Origin: Struthio camelus
Taxonomy: Eukaryota > Chordata > Aves > Struthioniformes > Struthionidae
Length of the DNA stretch: 64,000 bases
Direction of reading: 5' to 3'
Assembly: GCF_040807025.1 (NCBI RefSeq)
Contig: NC_090943.1
Span: 6,186,356 to 6,250,355, forward strand
Shown: piece by piece, positions 60,561 to 64,000 of the stretch
Layout of the letters: every line of letters begins with the position of its first letter
Position numbering within the stretch: position 1 is the first letter of the stretch
Notes under the pieces: model-generated
What the model was told of the DNA's origin: nothing
Database searches by the model: none
The model's input: only the letters and a program-made list of their open reading frames with translations
Program-made: the position numbers and the translations under genes

Positions 60561-63500
60561 CTAGCTCGCGGCGCTAGATCCTTGAAAAATAAAAAATACC
60601 ACATTTAAGAAAGCTTTGTTTACCTGTAACTCCACTGAGTATTTAAAAAAAAAAAAAAAAAAGGGGGCCTGATTGGTTTTAGGGCACAGTGCATTTTCTG
60701 CTGCACCATCTGCCTCACGAGCTCCTCACCACTTCACAGGTACCAGCTACTGGTTTCTCCCTCTCATCCCACAACCACCTTTCACGGCTTTTTACTAACC
60801 AGACACTAGTTACCTTTTCCTCTCCCGCTGTCTAATAGGTTAACTTAATTAAACTGGGGGCAACTTTCCCAGCTGTGCTTAGCTTGAAGTTGGCCGCTTC
60901 TGAGGAAGGGCTAACGTGCCCAACGGGTGGCCTGGTTTTTTCCAGCCGTATCAGTTTGCTCTAGATGTTAGCTCTCCTCACCAACCACCCCTCTCTGGAG
61001 CATACTTGAAAGGAGAAAAACGTTTGCCCGGCGAGGAACGTAGCCGGCGAGTTATTTCCCCTGACTGCCTCCAGTGCCTTTGAAGGTTATTTGCACGCCC
61101 ATAAAGAGCTCTTTCTCCCTCCCAGCCCAGCTACGTCCACTGCTCAGAGCCACAGTCCACAGCCTGCAAACTCGTAACCTGCTGCTGCGGCGATGGCTGC
61201 AACGGCCCTAACACAGCGATGCAGGTCTGGTCCTGCATCCCCCACGTGCCCAAAGCGCCTGCTTTGACCCCAAATGGGAGCCTGGAAGGGCACAGCAGCA
61301 GGAAAGGGAGAAAGAGTTTGTTCAACTCAAAACGCACCTTCTGAAGGTGACAAAACTTAAGCTAAAAAGCTCCAGGTGCTTTGCAGTAAGACAAACTTGC
61401 AATTCAACATGAACTCTGTTTTTTTTTTCTTTTTTAAATAGCTCTCAGGCTACAAAGAGCAAGTGAAGTACAGTTTGCACCGTTGGAGGGATGAAGAAAA
61501 ACAAGGCACGGAAGAGTTGAGAGAAATCACTGTCTGCACATGCAGGGATGTGGAGAGTTGGTCCACATCTCCAGCCACAGATTGGGGCAGTTTTCCTATC
61601 TTAACAGCCCCAGAAAAACACTTCATTGGGGTTAAGAAACACTGAATGGAGGGTCAGACCACAACTGCCCAGCAGGCTCCCCTCCCCTTTAAGCCACCTG
61701 CCTTGCCTTCTCCCAGCCCAGTCTACAGTCTGGGTACTCACCACAACCCCTGGGTCAAGGTAGTACTGCATGTAAGTATTATTCTCCCGTCTCCCACACG
61801 TCAGATTATTTCTCTGATGAAGCAAGAATCAGACTTTCTTCAGAAAAAAGTATTAGAGACTTACGGTACTTAGGGTAACCTTAGGGGTTATACATACAAA
61901 TACTGAATGGAAGAGATGGAGTTCCCCACGTTTTTATCATCAGAAACACATAGCATTTCATAACCACAATTAAGAACACTCACATTATTTTTAAACAACA
62001 AAATTAGGCAATAAACACGTTGAGGCCTTTTATATCAACATCTGCAGGTTGTTCTGTTACTTTTACTGTGATGTAGGGTTTAAATACAGCAATTTTTAAC
62101 CTCCATTGACTGTGGTCCCATTGGAGACATGGAGATCTTTATAAGTTCCATACCCATGCACTGCTGCCCAGCTGTATTTTGTTCACATGATAGAGGCCAC
62201 AGAGTCTTTCCAAACCCACTTTCACATACGATCCATGGCTCCATCCTACTCTTCTCATCAGCCTCCTTTTCCATACGAAGAAAAAGTCAAATGCTTCAGC
62301 AGAAGTACAGCAGTTAGCTACACATCTGGCGAAAAGTGCCCCAGGGCAATGCTGACTGAGAGTCCATGAGGTTTATCCGAGACCAAAGCATGAAGAAAAA
62401 ACAGAACAATTTTGTCCCAAGTTCCTATGCCATATCCAGTTGTTTTTCCCTCAGATATTGCAGCCTTCTGTCCTACCCTTAAGAGAGAGCTCCAAGTACT
62501 TCAAGACAGCCCTAAGAACAGATAGTAGCATCAAGTAGACATGGCCATGATGATGTCTACACACCGTGACAGGACATGGCGCCAAGGACCCCTGCTCAGG
62601 CTGTCTGCAAGCTGGCATGTGCGGAGATACTGTCTTCAACCCACAATGGCAGAGCAACCTGTCTGCAGTCCTACGATGCCACCGCTACAGAGGGCTAGTC
62701 CAAGCAGCCCTGCATTGCAAGGTACAACCCAATGAGTATGTCAGAGGTGGAGCCCACGGAGAAGTCAGAAGTTCCCACTTCCCACCCTGTGGTCTTCATG
62801 CAAGGTCATGAAACTTCGCTAGAACATGTCCAGGGGTGAACAGCGCTACACTGAGTGGATTACAAACAGGATCCTAGGGAGAAAGGCAGACCTGGAAGGG
62901 ACCTCAGGAGATCACCTAATCCAACACATCTCCTCTGTGGTCACAGAAGGGCTTCCAGAAGGGAAGCAAAGAAACGACTCCAGATTTCCTGCTCTTCCCA
63001 TGAAAACACTCCCCCTTCCCATTACGTAAAGAGGAAGCAAGCTCACACAAAGTGAGGGAAATGAAAGTAAAACGTTCAAAATTCAGCTAATTCTTTTGTG
63101 CCTCAGCAAAACTGCTGCAGTGATCCTTTGATTAACAGACACCAGTCAGTAACACTGATCAAGTCTACCCGCCTTTGACTCAAAGCACGGTCAGCTCTAT
63201 GAAGCACTGTCCTTCACCTCTAGGAATTATCATTTTTGCAAAGGATCTGGAACAAAAACCCACAAAAATCCCCAAAGAGAGTCCTACCAAGCCACTATCA
63301 CGGCCTGGAAAACAATCTCTACATTAGACCAAAAAGAAAGATAGAAAATCCACCTGCACTGGACTAAACACCAATAAAATATTTGACACACTGCCTTCCA
63401 CCACGCTGCAGTCTCAGGGCTTCAGCAGATACATCCACTTACCTGTCTCACCCCAACAGGCAAGCTAGAAACTGGGATCAGACAGATCCTTTCACAGTGT

Positions 63501-64000
63501 GGCCTGGCAGATCTGAGCAGTCCCTACACGCGCAATGAAGCTATTTAACAATGAGCTACAGCAACGCTGTGAGCGACGAGATTTGCGAAGGCGACATGCG
63601 CATATACACAAATGTAAGCGGAACTGTAAATCTGCACAACAGGCCCCTAGCTATTCAGCCCGCGTGCCCAAAAACCAGTTGCACGCTTGGAACAGGGTGC
63701 TTATTTCATTATAGTACCCACTGCAATTACAGCTTTATCCAAATATATCTGTTTTATGCTTACAGCAGATGGCTCAGATGCTGCCGAAGGCTCAGCTACA
63801 GCAGCACAGCCGGTTCCTGCATGGGATTTTGCAGCCTGCAGCAGGCTCTGGGCTAGCGGCAAGCATGCAAGATAGCTAGTTTGAAGGTAGCTAGAGCAGT
63901 TTTCATCAGCTGCACTTGCTGCTGCAGACACTCACCCCTACAAGGCTCAAGTTCCCCTTCCAGCCAGAGACTCTAGTGTATAAAAAAGTCACCAAATCAA
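60561..64000. other. Flank upstream of the kinase gene
   Basis: 3.4 kb with a poly-A run at about 60,642-60,662 and one CR1-like fragment. Short open frames (for example plus 63,551-63,856) show no recognisable product. I looked for MYD88 and found no sign of it. Confidence 0.6.
62865..62960 (-). mobile_element. CR1-like LINE 3'-end fragment
   Basis: On the plus strand AGACCTGGAAGGGACCTCAG followed by GAGATCACCTAATCCAACAC is the reverse of the CR1 3' end (TTGGACTAGATGATCTC...GGTCCCTTCCA). Confidence 0.65.

Noticed and set aside
60561..64000. Possible MYD88 or other neighbour gene upstream of the kinase
   Set aside because: No death-domain or TIR-domain exon was recognised on either strand; short frames only.

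Overview
This window is vertebrate nuclear DNA, most likely from a bird. The coding signal is split into short exons with GT-AG borders. The main interspersed repeat is a CR1 LINE of avian type. There are CpG islands, CA and AT microsatellites and old MIR-like fragments. Nothing prokaryotic is present: no operons, Shine-Dalgarno sites, CRISPR arrays or IS elements. The species call is inferred from the CR1 type and gene content.

Two protein-coding genes were found, both on the minus strand, head to tail. Positions 1-6,700 hold the 5' half of ACAA1 (peroxisomal 3-ketoacyl-CoA thiolase): six coding exons from a start at 6,646 down to 609, with the rest beyond the left edge. Positions ~7,430-60,550 hold an apparently complete gene for a MEKK2/MEKK3-type MAP kinase kinase kinase. 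Sixteen coding exons between 9,470 and 59,964 join to an open frame of 618 codons plus stop. This matches human MAP3K2 (619 aa) and MAP3K3 (626 aa) in length and layout (N-terminal PB1 domain, Ser-rich linker, C-terminal kinase domain). Exon 1 contributes only 7 coding bases and is the least certain exon.

The kinase matches neither MAP3K2 nor MAP3K3 consistently. Different segments agree with one or the other, and some agree with neither. I read it as a candidate third MEKK2/3 paralogue sitting immediately upstream of ACAA1, where the human locus has MYD88. This is the most interesting observation in the window.

Region by region: 1-6,750 ACAA1 and its CpG-island promoter, with a G-rich minisatellite in intron 1; 6,750-9,469 GC-rich spacer plus the inferred kinase 3' UTR; 9,470-17,619 a compact block of kinase-domain and linker exons; 17,620-24,526 linker exons; 24,527-49,976 widely spaced N-terminal exons coding for PB1, with an orphan CpG island at about 43.1-45.6 kb in intron 2; 49,977-59,957 a 10 kb first intron carrying a 5'-truncated CR1; 59,600-60,560 the CpG-island promoter with a duplicated RFX X-box-like palindrome; 60,560-64,000 flank with no recognisable gene.

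The two genes have no obvious joint pathway. The thiolase performs the last step of peroxisomal beta-oxidation. The kinase would phosphorylate MAP2Ks such as MEK5, MKK4/7 and MKK3/6. Their closeness looks like inherited synteny.
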